A program made the translations under genes and the position numbers. Shown here in pieces: positions 38,137-47,239 of a DNA stretch of 52,244 bases. Source of the DNA: Desulfobacterales bacterium (GTDB taxonomy: Bacteria; Desulfobacterota; Desulfobacteria; Desulfobacterales; JAIPEE01); NCBI GenBank assembly GCA_021737275.1, contig JAIPEE010000028.1, forward strand, positions 1 through 52,244. Direction: 5' to 3'. How positions within the stretch are numbered: position 1 is the stretch's first letter; each line of letters begins with the position of its first letter. The notes beneath the pieces were generated by a model, which saw nothing but the letters and a program-made list of their open reading frames with translations, searched no databases and had not been told where the DNA came from.

Positions 38137-39133
38137 TTATAACATCTCAAACGATCGGTCCAAAGCCTCAATCAGAATATCCGCATGCTTCGGTTTGAAT
38201 ATCATGGGTGGGCGAATCATTAATATATTTCCCAACACGGACCTTCAGTGCCCACAAAAACACCATTGTCGCGCAGCAGATCAAGAATACACCGCGTTTC
38301 CGTATCTGCCGGTTCAAGCGTTTTACGATCTCTTACCAGTTCAACGCCTGCCAGCATACCGCGGCCGCGGACATCTCCAATAATGGAATGCCGGGACATC
38401 AAAGAACGTATTCCCTGGCGAAGAGATTCACCGGTTGTTGTTGCATTGGCCATCAGTTCTTCATTTTCAATTACATCCGGAATGCCATTACTGATATAGG
38501 CGGTATCAACCATGCAGGCAGAAAGCCCGAAGTCGTTCTTTGCCAGATCTTTAACAGTCCTGTCTGTGTCGGCAGCATAACGTTCAGCAAGATCTGCGTC
38601 ACCATGTTTATAAATACCAAGATAAGGGTCGGGCGACATCAGGGTTCGAACATGAGGTGCCAGATCTTCTTCTTTTACTTCATAGGGCGAAAGTTCTGCA
38701 ATGGTTTCGGTAATGCCATGGTATGCGTTATGCGTAAATAACGCACCCCGCTTGCCCGTAACAAACCTTGCCATACGAAGGGCAATATCATTGGCCTCGC
38801 TTCCGGAATTAACAAAAACACAAACCGAAAGTTTGTCCGGCATACCACTTGTAATTCGCTCGGCATAATCCAGAATGTTCCGGAATAAATAGCGTGTATT
38901 TGTATTGAGAGCGCCTATCTGCCGAGAAACAGCTTTTACAACATGGGGGTGACAATGTCCCACGACAGGCACATTATTATAACAGTCCAGATATGCCCTG
39001 CCCTGAGCATCGTAAAGCCAGGGGCCTCTTCCCTGTTCAACATGAACCGGTCGGGTGTAGAAGAGCGCTAACTCCGTACCCAGTACATCATGTCGGATTT
39101 AAGCAAGGCATCGGTATTATCTGCATCTGCCAC
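38137..39133 (-). pseudogene. decayed class-III aminotransferase / phospholyase (AGXT2-like)
   Basis: Reading starts at a GTG (39133) as MADADNTDALLKSD. A frameshift near 39096 is needed to continue as RHDVLGTELALFYTRPVHVE and VGHCHPHVV. The central part has the family's FVNSGSEANDIALRMAR. At about 38475 the chain jumps from ISNGIPD to VIENEELMANA, an in-frame loss of roughly 110 residues including the PLP lysine. A second frameshift near 38230 leads into NILMIRPPMIF and HADILIEALD, stopping at 38137. It follows the kinase-like gene by 7 bases. The family includes ethanolamine-phosphate and phosphohydroxylysine phospholyases. It cannot be active. Confidence 0.82.
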
Positions 39134-39140
39134 TTAATTA

Positions 39141-40223
39141 TCATTCTCTATCGGGGCAATAAGGAGGAAATCGGCATGCATCACGAAGTTTATTTATTGC
39201 CTTTTCGCGGCCTGTCGCCATCAGGCCGGCAATTATTTTCCCGGTGGTTGCTTCATAGTCCTGAAGATAACCGGGCTGGCCAGGGCACATTACCCGGCGC
39301 CAGGCAACAATACTGGTCGTAATAGCCTGCCTGACCAGAACAAGATCATAAAGAAGATCAATCTCTTCTTCTTCCAGAGGCAGCACGCTATCAAACCCGA
39401 CAGCAACATTGACAAGCGCATCCAGATAGCCTTCCGTACCAAGGTTTTCATTGTCAACAGCATTGGCAACTTCTATAACCAGTGGTGCATATATCAGGTC
39501 TCCGAAATCAATAAGACCGGTTATGCTGTCCGGTATCGCCGGATCTGTCAGAACATTTATGCTTGTCGCATCACCGTGGATAACCTGTTGGCGCAAGCCC
39601 TTCAGCTTAGGCAAAATATCTTTTTCCATATGATCAAATATCGTTTCAACATTTTGACGAGTGACAGGATCCTTTATCTTGTCGGTATGCCGGCGAAGAC
39701 CAAGGCAGCGCATGGTGTCCCAGATCAGTTCATGCCGGGCATGTGAATGAAAAAAGCCCCGCAGGGAAATATCTGTACGGGCCAGCAAGTTTCCCAGGTT
39801 ACGCAGCATAAGGGGTGATGGTGGAGGCGATTCTTCCAGGGTTGTTCCGGAAAGAAACGTTAATACATAAACAATGTGTCGGTTTCCATTGGCGGTTTCA
39901 AAGAAATCAGTATCATCGTCATTTTTATTTTTAACCACCCGCGGCACAGGCAATAAGGGTTCCTGCTGTTCAATATACTGAAGCGCCTTTATCTGAAAAT
40001 ATATGACATCCGGATCTTCATCGACATTGGTCATTTTTAATACAAAGCGGCGGCCATCATCTGTTTTAATTCGATAGTTCTGGTCCCTTTCACTTTCCAG
40101 CGGTTTGAAATCACCGCTCAGACCATAAAGATCCAGTGCAACCTGTCTGGCTTCTGATTCGGGGATTTGAGGAGGGTTGCGGTCCAGGAATTTAACATCG
40201 TTGTTATTGGTTTGGGGAGTCAT
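39141..40223 (-). CDS. aminoglycoside-phosphotransferase-fold kinase, hydroxylysine-kinase-like
   Basis: A 360-residue APH-type small-molecule kinase. The N-lobe has NYRIKTDDGRRFVLKMTN with the ATP-binding Lys. The catalytic loop is QQVIHGDATSINVL (HGD-x5-N) and the metal-binding DFGD follows in GLIDFGDLIYAPLVIEVAN. Homologues linked or fused to class-III aminotransferases include hydroxylysine kinase, which makes 5-phosphohydroxylysine. The partner aminotransferase next door is broken, so the product of this kinase may have no route. It lies between a saccharopine-dehydrogenase-like gene and that remnant. Homoserine or choline kinases are alternatives. Confidence 0.78.
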   Translation of the reverse strand: MTPQTNNNDVKFLDRNPPQIPESEARQVALDLYGLSGDFKPLESERDQNYRIKTDDGRRFVLKMTNVDEDPDVIYFQIKALQYIEQQEPLLPVPRVVKNKNDDDTDFFETANGNRHIVYVLTFLSGTTLEESPPPSPLMLRNLGNLLARTDISLRGFFHSHARHELIWDTMRCLGLRRHTDKIKDPVTRQNVETIFDHMEKDILPKLKGLRQQVIHGDATSINVLTDPAIPDSITGLIDFGDLIYAPLVIEVANAVDNENLGTEGYLDALVNVAVGFDSVLPLEEEEIDLLYDLVLVRQAITTSIVAWRRVMCPGQPGYLQDYEATTGKIIAGLMATGREKAINKLRDACRFPPYCPDRE

Positions 40224-40288
40224 ATTTTACCTTATATATTTATATTGGCCAAAACTTTTTACAGGAAGCGTTTCTTTGAAAGATACGT

Positions 40289-41512
40289 TTATTTTACTTC
40301 TTCAATCGTTGTTTCTACCGTTATTTCGAGTTTTGCGGCTTCATCGAAGTAGTATTTTCTCTGTTCTTCATTCAGCATTTCAGGGGTGAACATGCCCGGT
40401 TCAATAATCTTGTCATTTACGAACATCTTTGTAAAAAGAGCCCCCCCCTGCCCTGTGAAATATGTTTCACCGGTAAGTCCTGATTTTTCGAAGGCTTCAA
40501 CACATCCAGGGGCACTGACATAGCTTTCAACCATAATCTTTTTGCCATCTTTCATACCAATGGCCTGTACAACCATAGCACCATTGTCCTGCTCAAGACC
40601 TTCATCAAGAATTTCCTTGATCTCATCATGATATTTCGGCGCTGGCGGGGTGAGCTTCAATGCAAGGTTCATGGGAATCACCATCTGGCCATCAAGTTCA
40701 ACCGGCTCTCTGGAAAGCATGCCCATTCTGTAGAGCGGCTCAGCAAATTCAACACCGGCTCCACCATATTTAAAATAGATATTTTTTGCGCCCTTGAGAT
40801 ATTTGTCAGCATTGATACCCATTTCAAGCGGTTCATCATGCGCATGTTCGACCAGCCTTACCGGTTCGTCTACATGTTTGAATTTAACCATCATTGGCCT
40901 GCTGAAGGGTTCGGTTTCAATGATTTTGCCATTTTCATAAGCTACGGCCGTATCAGACATATCGCCGTATGCAACCTGCGGTGACCACCAGAACGGAAGA
41001 AATCTTTTGGCGACAACCCCTTCCCATACAAAATTGTAAATGGTTTCACATTCATCGAGGCGGTTTGCGGCATCTGCCGTTACAACACTGATAATACCCG
41101 GAGCAGATCCTGTACTCATAAGTCCTGTTTTTCCAATGGCTTTGAATCTTTCAGATGTTTCAGAGAGCATATATTTTGCGCCGTCAATCCAGGGCATGTC
41201 GTCTGCATCGGTCAATGCGAAGTCCTGATAGTTTGTTTTCACTTCAAGCGCGGCTTCCTGAACAATTCGCCCGAAAGGAAGCGGGAGTGCGTTAACAATA
41301 AGGTCAACACCCTGAGCGGCTTTTACAATATTTTCTTTCTTAGTTGCATCAATCTGTAACGGTTTACCTTTTGTAAGCTGTGAAGCAAGGTCGTTAACTG
41401 CCTTTTCATCATAATCGGCAATGATAAGTTCAGATACATTCGGTTCTTCGTCCATTCTTTTTGCTACGGTGCTTCCCTGAGCACCAACTCCGAGAATTAA
41501 AAGTTTTTTCAT
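40289..41512 (-). CDS. saccharopine dehydrogenase-like oxidoreductase
   Basis: A 407-residue NAD(P)-dependent enzyme. The N-terminal Rossmann fold is clear (KKLLILGVGAQGSTVAKRM, then an acidic ADYDEKAV end of strand 2 favouring NAD). LIVNALPLPFG and GSAPGIISVVTADAA are typical of the family. Saccharopine dehydrogenases cleave or form saccharopine via allysine; relatives act on carboxynorspermidine or lysine. GAGGGG lies about 9 bases before the ATG. It heads the leftward unit with the kinase-like gene and the aminotransferase remnant, which favours a lysine or hydroxylysine context. Confidence 0.75.
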   Translation of the reverse strand: MKKLLILGVGAQGSTVAKRMDEEPNVSELIIADYDEKAVNDLASQLTKGKPLQIDATKKENIVKAAQGVDLIVNALPLPFGRIVQEAALEVKTNYQDFALTDADDMPWIDGAKYMLSETSERFKAIGKTGLMSTGSAPGIISVVTADAANRLDECETIYNFVWEGVVAKRFLPFWWSPQVAYGDMSDTAVAYENGKIIETEPFSRPMMVKFKHVDEPVRLVEHAHDEPLEMGINADKYLKGAKNIYFKYGGAGVEFAEPLYRMGMLSREPVELDGQMVIPMNLALKLTPPAPKYHDEIKEILDEGLEQDNGAMVVQAIGMKDGKKIMVESYVSAPGCVEAFEKSGLTGETYFTGQGGALFTKMFVNDKIIEPGMFTPEMLNEEQRKYYFDEAAKLEITVETTIEEVK

Positions 41513-41783
41513 TTTATTATCCCCTCTTTGGTTTTTTTAATAACACTATGTATATTGGATTTTTTTTAACAGATATTCCGATACAGAATAAATAAATGGA
41601 AGTCAAACTATATATATAAAAACATATTATTTGTGGTAATATTTTAACGGATTCAGATATATTTTAACTAAATCCGAAAACAACCTGCTGCCGTAAGAAT
41701 TAAATCGCTTTTGCCGGAAGCGGAGAGAACAAAGATCCTCCAGCCCCCTGCAAAGCAGCGCAACTATAAAAAGGTATTAGTAA

Positions 41784-42473
41784 TTAACTATCTGATAAAA
41801 TTCGATAAGCTACATTTTTCAGATATTTTCTTAATTGGGCATATGATGTATCATCATCCGTTATGTTGGCATAGAAATCTTTTCCTTCAAACAGTACAAT
41901 AAGCAGGCCTGATGCCAGATCAGCATCAGACGTATTGATAACGCCCGCTTCATTCAGGTCTTCCAGTTCTTGTGTTAACGCCTTTCGGAAGCGGCCATAG
42001 AACTGGCGAAATTTTTCTTTTACCTTTGGATGTGTGATGCTCAGCGCATAGCACTCATAAAACCCCCTGTCACTGACAAGTTCTTCAATATTGCCACTTT
42101 CCAAAAGTAGCGTATCAATCAGGTATTCAAGCCGTTTTTTTGGATTCTTAAGCGCTTTTAAGCGATTCAGATAAAAATCTTCGTATTTACAGATAATAAA
42201 ATCTGAAAATCCGACAATCATCTCCTCTTTGGATTTGTAATAGTGGAGCAGCAGACTAGGATTCATGCCAATACTTTTTGCCACTTTGGCAAGGGTGGTA
42301 CCTGAAAAGCCATACTCATTGACCACTTTATGAAAGTGTTCCATGATCTCCAGCTTTCTTATATCTTTTAGTTGTTTCAAGGGGATGGGTTCCTTTTTAA
42401 AAAAGCGATCTTTGAGAGCCATGCTGTTTATCAATACTTCAAATCCAATTTTCTTTAATGGCTCTGACGGCAT
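41784..42473 (-). CDS. TetR-family transcription regulator
   Basis: A 229-residue frame with the TetR helix-turn-helix at about 40-90: IMEHFHKVVNEYGFSGTTLA, VAKSIGMNPSLLLHYYKSKE. The remainder is a ligand-binding helical domain. The first 35 or so residues are unlike TetR starts and overlap the FAD-oxidoreductase remnant, so the true start may be the internal ATG at 42422. Neither has a clear ribosome site. It sits between two leftward catabolic sets; its targets could be the saccharopine-dehydrogenase-like unit 271 bases downstream. Confidence 0.8.
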   Translation of the reverse strand: MPSEPLKKIGFEVLINSMALKDRFFKKEPIPLKQLKDIRKLEIMEHFHKVVNEYGFSGTTLAKVAKSIGMNPSLLLHYYKSKEEMIVGFSDFIICKYEDFYLNRLKALKNPKKRLEYLIDTLLLESGNIEELVSDRGFYECYALSITHPKVKEKFRQFYGRFRKALTQELEDLNEAGVINTSDADLASGLLIVLFEGKDFYANITDDDTSYAQLRKYLKNVAYRILSDS

Positions 42474-42972
42474 GCAGGAGCTTTTTCTGTTAACCGGATA
42501 AAATCGTTAAAATTCAGTATCTTTTTTGCATAGAGCTGACTTTGTATATCACCAAACGCGGTTCCAATTTTTATAGTTTTGCCTAAGACGACTTTCATAG
42601 CACGGGTTTGTTCGTACACTTCGACACTCAATGCTTCTACAACTTTCTTCATGCCCATCAGCAGTTTTGCCGTATCCGGAATTCTTTCCGCTTCGGAATC
42701 AAGTTTTCCATAAAGGTGGTTCATTGTGAGCCGTCAGAGACATTTTTTTCAATTACTCTGAAATCAATACCAAGCTTACCCAAAGCCCTGTTCATGTTAT
42801 GGCGTTCTTTCAGGTGGCTCTCTTCTTCAGATAGATAGAGGGCTTTACTCTTTCTCAAAGCATAATCCAGGCCGTTTTTTTCAATCATGGAACAAATATT
42901 TGAAAAGCCCTGCCTCGATGCTTTGGCCATTTTCCTGGCATTTTCAGGCCCTCTATCATGATAAGCATCAAT
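42455..42972 (-). pseudogene. remnant of a DadA-like FAD-dependent oxidoreductase
   Basis: Two overlapping frames give pieces of one protein. The first (42972-42721) reads AYHDRGPENARKMAKASRQG, IEKNGLDYALRKSKALYL and GKLGIDFRVIEKN, like the segment after the FAD motif of DAO-type oxidoreductases. The second (from about 42733 to 42455) reads IPDTAKLLMGMKKVVEAL and VEVYEQTRAMKVVLGKTIKI, like their P-A-K-L-x-x-G-L region. The dinucleotide motif upstream and about 250 residues downstream are absent, and there is a frameshift near 42725. It follows the aminotransferase gene by 6 bases. Two novel coupled small genes are the alternative, which I consider less likely. Confidence 0.55.
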
Positions 42973-42978
42973 CTATTT

Positions 42979-44340
42979 TCAATCCAACAGTGTTTTTACA
43001 CTTTCCCGAAAAATCCCGGTATGGGTATCTACATCCGATTCAGTTGTCTGGGGTGCGATCAGTGCCATGTTGTGAAACGGAGTCATTAGTATATTCCGGT
43101 TCATAGAAAAAAGATGCATGTACTGATCCAGTTCATCATCTACGGCCGCCGCCGCTTCACCGCCATTGCGGGCAGGCGTTTTAGAGAACCAGTATTCGGT
43201 CCGACAACCCAGGCGTGTGACATTCCATGGTAGGCCAAATTCATCAATTACACTGGAAATGCCTTCTGCAAAACGTTTTGCAAGGGAAATGGTATGAGCG
43301 AAAGTTTCCTCGGTCAGGGTGTTTTGTAACGTTGCCCTGATTGCTGCTACGGCCAGGGCATTACCGGCAAGAGTGCCGCCAATGCCGGTTTCGTCTGATG
43401 CAGAAGATTCCTTTTTAGGGGCATTGGCACGAATCATATCCACCATTTCGTTGCTGAAGCCGTATGCTGCAGTTGGAAAGCCACTGGCGATCGGTTTTCC
43501 AATGGTCAGGATGTCCGGCTCAAGGCCATTGGCTTTCGTGTAGCCGCCGGGACCGCAGCAGATGGTATGGGTTTCATCAATAAGAAGAAGCGTACCGGTC
43601 TTTCTGGTAATTTCTCTCATTGCTTCATGAAAACCCGGGTCCGGGTGAACGATTCCGATATTGGTCATGGCCGGTTCCGCCAGAACTAAGGCTACATCGC
43701 CCGGCGTAAGCGCAGCTTCAAGGGCATCAATATCATTAAATTCCACCACCCTGGTAGTTATTGCCGGATCAACCGGTGCACCGGTATTGCTTTTTCTGGA
43801 CGTGGGTACACCATCCACAAGAATGATCTGCGCCTCATCAACAGTACCGTGATAGCAGTAGTTAAAAACCAGAATTTTGGGGCGTTTGGTTACAGAGCGG
43901 GCAAGGCGAATACAAAACCGGTTAGCATCTGTAGCGGTCATGGCAAGCTGCCAGTAAGGAATGCCAAACCGCCGGGCCATCTCCTCGCCTACCCAGATCG
44001 AATCTTCGGTGGGGCACATGAAAGTAAATCCTTTAGTCATTGCTTTCCGGATTTCCTTTACAGATGCTTCAGGCGCATGTCCGGTCATAGCGCCGGTATC
44101 CCCCAGACAGAAATCAATATAGTTGTTTCCGTCTACATCCACAAAACCGGCACCTGAAGCCTTGTCAATAAATATGGGAAACGGACTGGCCCATTCCGTC
44201 ATCCAGGGCATGGGAACACCATCCAGCAGACTGGACTGGGCTTTTTCAAACAGCGCTTTTGATTTAGGGTGCATTGCAATAAATTTTTGTTCTTCATTTT
44301 TGATAAGGCTTTTTAATTTTTGACGATTAATTTGAATCAT
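42979..44340 (-). CDS. class-III aminotransferase, glutamate-1-semialdehyde aminomutase-like
   Basis: A complete 453-residue PLP enzyme. The PLP Lys is K282 in LTIGKPIASGFPTAAYG, with LLLIDETHTICCGPGGY before it and FCLGDTGAMTGHAP near the N-terminus, as in GSA aminomutases (FxxGDTGxMxGH). Here HemL itself is unlikely: the gene sits among SDR dehydrogenases and a FAD-oxidoreductase remnant, and the N-terminus carries about 40 extra residues. It more likely transaminates an amino acid or amine in the local pathway. GGAG precedes the ATG; it begins 12 bases after the SDR gene. Confidence 0.85.
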   Translation of the reverse strand: MIQINRQKLKSLIKNEEQKFIAMHPKSKALFEKAQSSLLDGVPMPWMTEWASPFPIFIDKASGAGFVDVDGNNYIDFCLGDTGAMTGHAPEASVKEIRKAMTKGFTFMCPTEDSIWVGEEMARRFGIPYWQLAMTATDANRFCIRLARSVTKRPKILVFNYCYHGTVDEAQIILVDGVPTSRKSNTGAPVDPAITTRVVEFNDIDALEAALTPGDVALVLAEPAMTNIGIVHPDPGFHEAMREITRKTGTLLLIDETHTICCGPGGYTKANGLEPDILTIGKPIASGFPTAAYGFSNEMVDMIRANAPKKESSASDETGIGGTLAGNALAVAAIRATLQNTLTEETFAHTISLAKRFAEGISSVIDEFGLPWNVTRLGCRTEYWFSKTPARNGGEAAAAVDDELDQYMHLFSMNRNILMTPFHNMALIAPQTTESDVDTHTGIFRESVKTLLD

Positions 44341-44352
44341 TTTGAGTTCTCC

Positions 44353-45135
44353 TTAATATCCGGCCGTTAGACCAAAGTCGATGGATATGGGCGAGCCCGT
44401 AAAGGCAAGCGCTTTGTTTGATGATAAAAAGAAGACAATCTCGGCAATTTCTTCCGTTTTGATAAAACGGGCTTTTTCCTTTTGCGGGTACATGTTTAAC
44501 AGATCCTTGAAATATCCTTCCGGATCACCTTTTCCGAAAGCATCCGCCTGAAATTGAAGCATGGGTGAAAAAATATCGCCCGGGCATATGGGAATTACGC
44601 GGACCAGCCAGGGGGCCAGTTCGACAGCAAGCGCCTTGCTTAATAATGTAACACCGCCCTTGCTGGCGCAATAGATGGCGGCCTCATTATTTCCCATCAG
44701 GCCGGCGTCTGAGCTGAAATTGATGATGCAACCTTGGGTTTTTTTCAACTCAGGTATGGCTCGAGAGCACATAAAATAGGTTCCCTTAAGGTTGATATCA
44801 ACAACATGATTCCACTCTTCCTCGGTGCTTTTCTCGCTCTCTCCTTCAGTCCAGACACCGGCTGCATTTATCAAAATATCCAGTTGTCCGAATTTTGAAA
44901 TAGTTTCGCGAATTGCATTTTCACAGGCCGCAACGTTTTTTACATCGCAAACCACAGTTTGAATCTTGCCTTTTAAAGCAGAGAGTTTTTTAGCATCTTC
45001 TGCCAACTTGGCTTCATTGATATCAGCCAGCATCACATTGGCCCCTTCTGTTAAAAACTTAACAGCAGAAGCACCTCCAGCGCCGCCGGTTCCGCCACTT
45101 ATCAGAACAACTTTTTCTTTCCAATTTGTTTCCAT
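44353..45135 (-). CDS. short-chain dehydrogenase/reductase (SDR), copy A
   Basis: A 260-residue classical SDR. The cofactor motif reads ISGGTGGAGGASAV (TGxxxGxG type, with an extra Gly), Asp-Ile in MLADIN favours NAD, and the NAG equivalent is INAAGV. The catalytic residues are Ser in NFSSDAGLMG and Tyr-x-x-x-Lys as YCASKGG. It shares long blocks with the SDR at 47479-48261, including NLKGT(Y/F)FMCSRAIPEL and a common ending G-x-x-x-GY, so the two are paralogues on opposite sides of the LacI gene. AGGAGA precedes the ATG. Substrate unknown. Confidence 0.88.
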   Translation of the reverse strand: METNWKEKVVLISGGTGGAGGASAVKFLTEGANVMLADINEAKLAEDAKKLSALKGKIQTVVCDVKNVAACENAIRETISKFGQLDILINAAGVWTEGESEKSTEEEWNHVVDINLKGTYFMCSRAIPELKKTQGCIINFSSDAGLMGNNEAAIYCASKGGVTLLSKALAVELAPWLVRVIPICPGDIFSPMLQFQADAFGKGDPEGYFKDLLNMYPQKEKARFIKTEEIAEIVFFLSSNKALAFTGSPISIDFGLTAGY

Positions 45136-45154
45136 TATTTATATCTCCTGAGGG

Positions 45155-45949
45155 TTAGTAAAATAGTTCGCTCGGGCCTTTATACTCCTGAATAGTGTTA
45201 CCGCCGTCGATTACAAAAACCTGACCCGTAATATAGGTTGATTCATCGGAAGCCAGAAAGGCGATGAGCTGACCCACTTCATGAGGCGTTCCGGCTCGTT
45301 TCATGGGGGTGTTCTCTGCGCCAATCGCCTCTTCATCCCTGGTTGCGCCCGAGGCAATCCACCCTGGGGCAACATTGTTTACAGTGATACCGTATTTAGC
45401 TACTTCTATAGCCAGACTGCGGCTCATGCCAATCATGGCTGATTTTCCGGCACTGTAGCCGGTTTGACCGGGATTGCTGACAATCGGGCCGGTTACAGAG
45501 GAGACATTCACAATCCGGCCATAATTATTTTTTATCATATAGGGCAGGACTTCTTTTGTGATATTAAAGCAAGTGTTCAGGTTGCGGTCTATGCTGATAT
45601 CCCAGGCTTCATAAGGGTAGTCGACCATGTTTTCATAAACATCTTTCCTGCCGGTCTGAGTCATGCCTGCATTGTTTACAAGAATATCGATCCGTCCATA
45701 TTTACTGACAACTGTTTTGACCAGTTCGCGAACCTGATCCCGATTCATTAAGTCTGCAATGCAGGAAAAGGCCCGATCTCCGGCATCAAGTTCTTTCAGG
45801 CGGGTATAAATCCGGTCCGATGTCGCAGTGATTACGGTTTTTGCGCCACTCTTCACCAAAATTCCGGCAGCGGCAAAGCCAATGCCCGTATCGCTTCCAG
45901 CTCCTGTGACCAGAGCGACACGATCTTGAAAACGGTTTTTTTCTGTCAT
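45155..45949 (-). CDS. short-chain dehydrogenase/reductase (FabG-like)
   Basis: A 264-residue classical SDR with cofactor region VTGAGSDTGIGFAAA, NNAG in LVNNAGMTQTG, catalytic Ser in NVSSVTGPIVS, YSAGKSA (YxxxK) and the C-terminal VFVIDGGNT. It resembles FabG-type 3-oxoacyl reductases but its catabolic neighbours suggest oxidation of a hydroxy compound. GGAAGG lies 6 bases before the ATG. It heads the leftward set that faces the LacI gene; its promoter lies in 45950-46108, where TTGACT on the minus strand (46025-46030) is a possible -35. Confidence 0.88.
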   Translation of the reverse strand: MTEKNRFQDRVALVTGAGSDTGIGFAAAGILVKSGAKTVITATSDRIYTRLKELDAGDRAFSCIADLMNRDQVRELVKTVVSKYGRIDILVNNAGMTQTGRKDVYENMVDYPYEAWDISIDRNLNTCFNITKEVLPYMIKNNYGRIVNVSSVTGPIVSNPGQTGYSAGKSAMIGMSRSLAIEVAKYGITVNNVAPGWIASGATRDEEAIGAENTPMKRAGTPHEVGQLIAFLASDESTYITGQVFVIDGGNTIQEYKGPSELFY

Positions 45950-46074
45950 AGTAGCCTTCCGATCTTTTAAGATTATAAATGAGCGTTTAATTTATTGAAT
46001 ATTTATTGAATAATTTAAATAAAAAGTCAACAATTGTTTTTTAACTTGTTTGTATTTTTCTGATAGACACTTCA

Positions 46075-46104
46075 TTGAAAAGGCATATTTATTTTCTTGA
46101 TATT
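46075..46104 (+). promoter_or_regulatory. candidate promoter of the LacI-family gene
   Basis: TTGAAA (46075-46080) and GATATT (46099-46104), spaced 18 bases, match sigma-70 boxes at 5/6 and 4/6. Transcription would start near 46111, inside the palindromic operator, which fits autorepression. Confidence 0.5.
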
Positions 46105-46108
46105 TTAG

Positions 46109-46138
46109 TTTAACACGTGTATTGTTACACGTGTTAAA
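46109..46138. promoter_or_regulatory. palindromic operator upstream of the LacI-family gene
   Basis: A 30-base perfect inverted repeat: TTTAACACGTGT, ATTGTT, ACACGTGTTAAA. Each arm contains the self-complementary core ACACGTGT, so it may be two operator sites. The core with central CG matches LacI-family operators. It ends 12 bases before the regulator ATG and recurs as TAACACGTGTTA at 47247-47258. Confidence 0.8.
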
Positions 46139-46150
46139 TGAGATGAATTT

Positions 46151-47203
46151 ATGAATGATACTCAGAAAAAACTCACCATGCAGCAACTTGCAGACGAACT
46201 CGGTTTAAGCCGGGTAACGGTGTCGTCTGTCATAAACGGCAAGGGGTTGCAAAGAAATATCTCACAAAAAACAATTAACCGGGTTAAAGCGTATGTCAAA
46301 ACAAGAGGGTTTGTCCCCTCTCAGCACGCAAGAGATCTGAGGCTTGGCAGCAGGGCGCCGGTAGGGATTATTCATAGTGGACAGTTGTATAGCCATTTGA
46401 TTGAGGCATTTAATCTTTTTAACAATTATTTTAGTAGTCAAAATCTGATTACTGAAATTGTGGTTGTCAACCGGGGTAATTTGGTCAATGGATTTAAAAA
46501 CCTGATTTCCAGAGGGATTAACAAACTGATATGGATTAATACGAGGGATCCGGGGTTGGAACTTGATAGCGCTGAAGAGATATTATATCTGCTTAAAAAT
46601 GTTCATTCAGTGATTTACCAATATATATTTGATAACGGCCTATGGGATAGAAGACTAACTGAAAGCGGTATTTATCTGGTCGGCCCCAATGAAAGAAAAA
46701 TTCATGCTGAGTTGGCCCTATTCATAAAGTCTTTAGGACATAGAAACATTATTGTCTGTGAATATTTTGAGTCATTAGAATGCGCCGGATATGGATTTGC
46801 TGAAGCATTTAAAAAAGTTGGATTAAATGTGTTAACGCTGGAACAGCCTACGAAAGATGCCAATCGTATATCATCGATTGGAAAGTTTTTTGCAGAAAAA
46901 ATTGTTGATGCAATGAGATCAGATGAAATTACAGCAGCCTGCTTTTATGATGATGAAATTGCATCGGAATGTATGCATGAACTACTTTCAATGGGCGTAA
47001 AAATTCCCGAAGAACTATCAATGACAGGGTATGATAATTTAAAATTCACCAAATATTTATCGGTACCGCTAACCACTGTTCAAATGCCCGTTCAGGAAAT
47101 GGTTTCAAAAACAGTGGCGCTTATCGAATCAAAGCAAGATAAACAAAAACATCTATTTGATTTAGAAATTATAAAAAGAAAAAGCCATGGGTTTAAAATA
47201 TAA
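46151..47203 (+). CDS. LacI-family transcription regulator
   Basis: A 350-residue repressor-type protein. The N-terminal helix-turn-helix reads TMQQLADELGLSRVTVSSVI followed by NGKG, the LacI pattern, and the rest is a periplasmic-binding-like sensor domain (Peripla_BP_3 type) with ISMTGYDNLKF-like effector region near residue 290 (ELSMTGYDN). The ligand is probably a sugar-like or small catabolite. It sits between two catabolic operons. The operator at 46109-46138 overlaps its start region, and the same site lies at the promoter of the next operon, so it probably controls itself and that operon. Confidence 0.9.
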   Translation: MNDTQKKLTMQQLADELGLSRVTVSSVINGKGLQRNISQKTINRVKAYVKTRGFVPSQHARDLRLGSRAPVGIIHSGQLYSHLIEAFNLFNNYFSSQNLITEIVVVNRGNLVNGFKNLISRGINKLIWINTRDPGLELDSAEEILYLLKNVHSVIYQYIFDNGLWDRRLTESGIYLVGPNERKIHAELALFIKSLGHRNIIVCEYFESLECAGYGFAEAFKKVGLNVLTLEQPTKDANRISSIGKFFAEKIVDAMRSDEITAACFYDDEIASECMHELLSMGVKIPEELSMTGYDNLKFTKYLSVPLTTVQMPVQEMVSKTVALIESKQDKQKHLFDLEIIKRKSHGFKI

Positions 47204-47239
47204 TATTTACAGGCGGTCGGGAAAGATTGGTTTTTTTGT

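Noticed and set aside
38208-38741. A 177-residue rightward frame
   Set aside because: Antisense to the recognisable aminotransferase remnant; composition is that of a shadow frame.
42455-42930. Two novel translationally coupled small genes with 4-base overlap
   Set aside because: Both translations match consecutive parts of one FAD-oxidoreductase family, so the overlap is more likely a frameshift.
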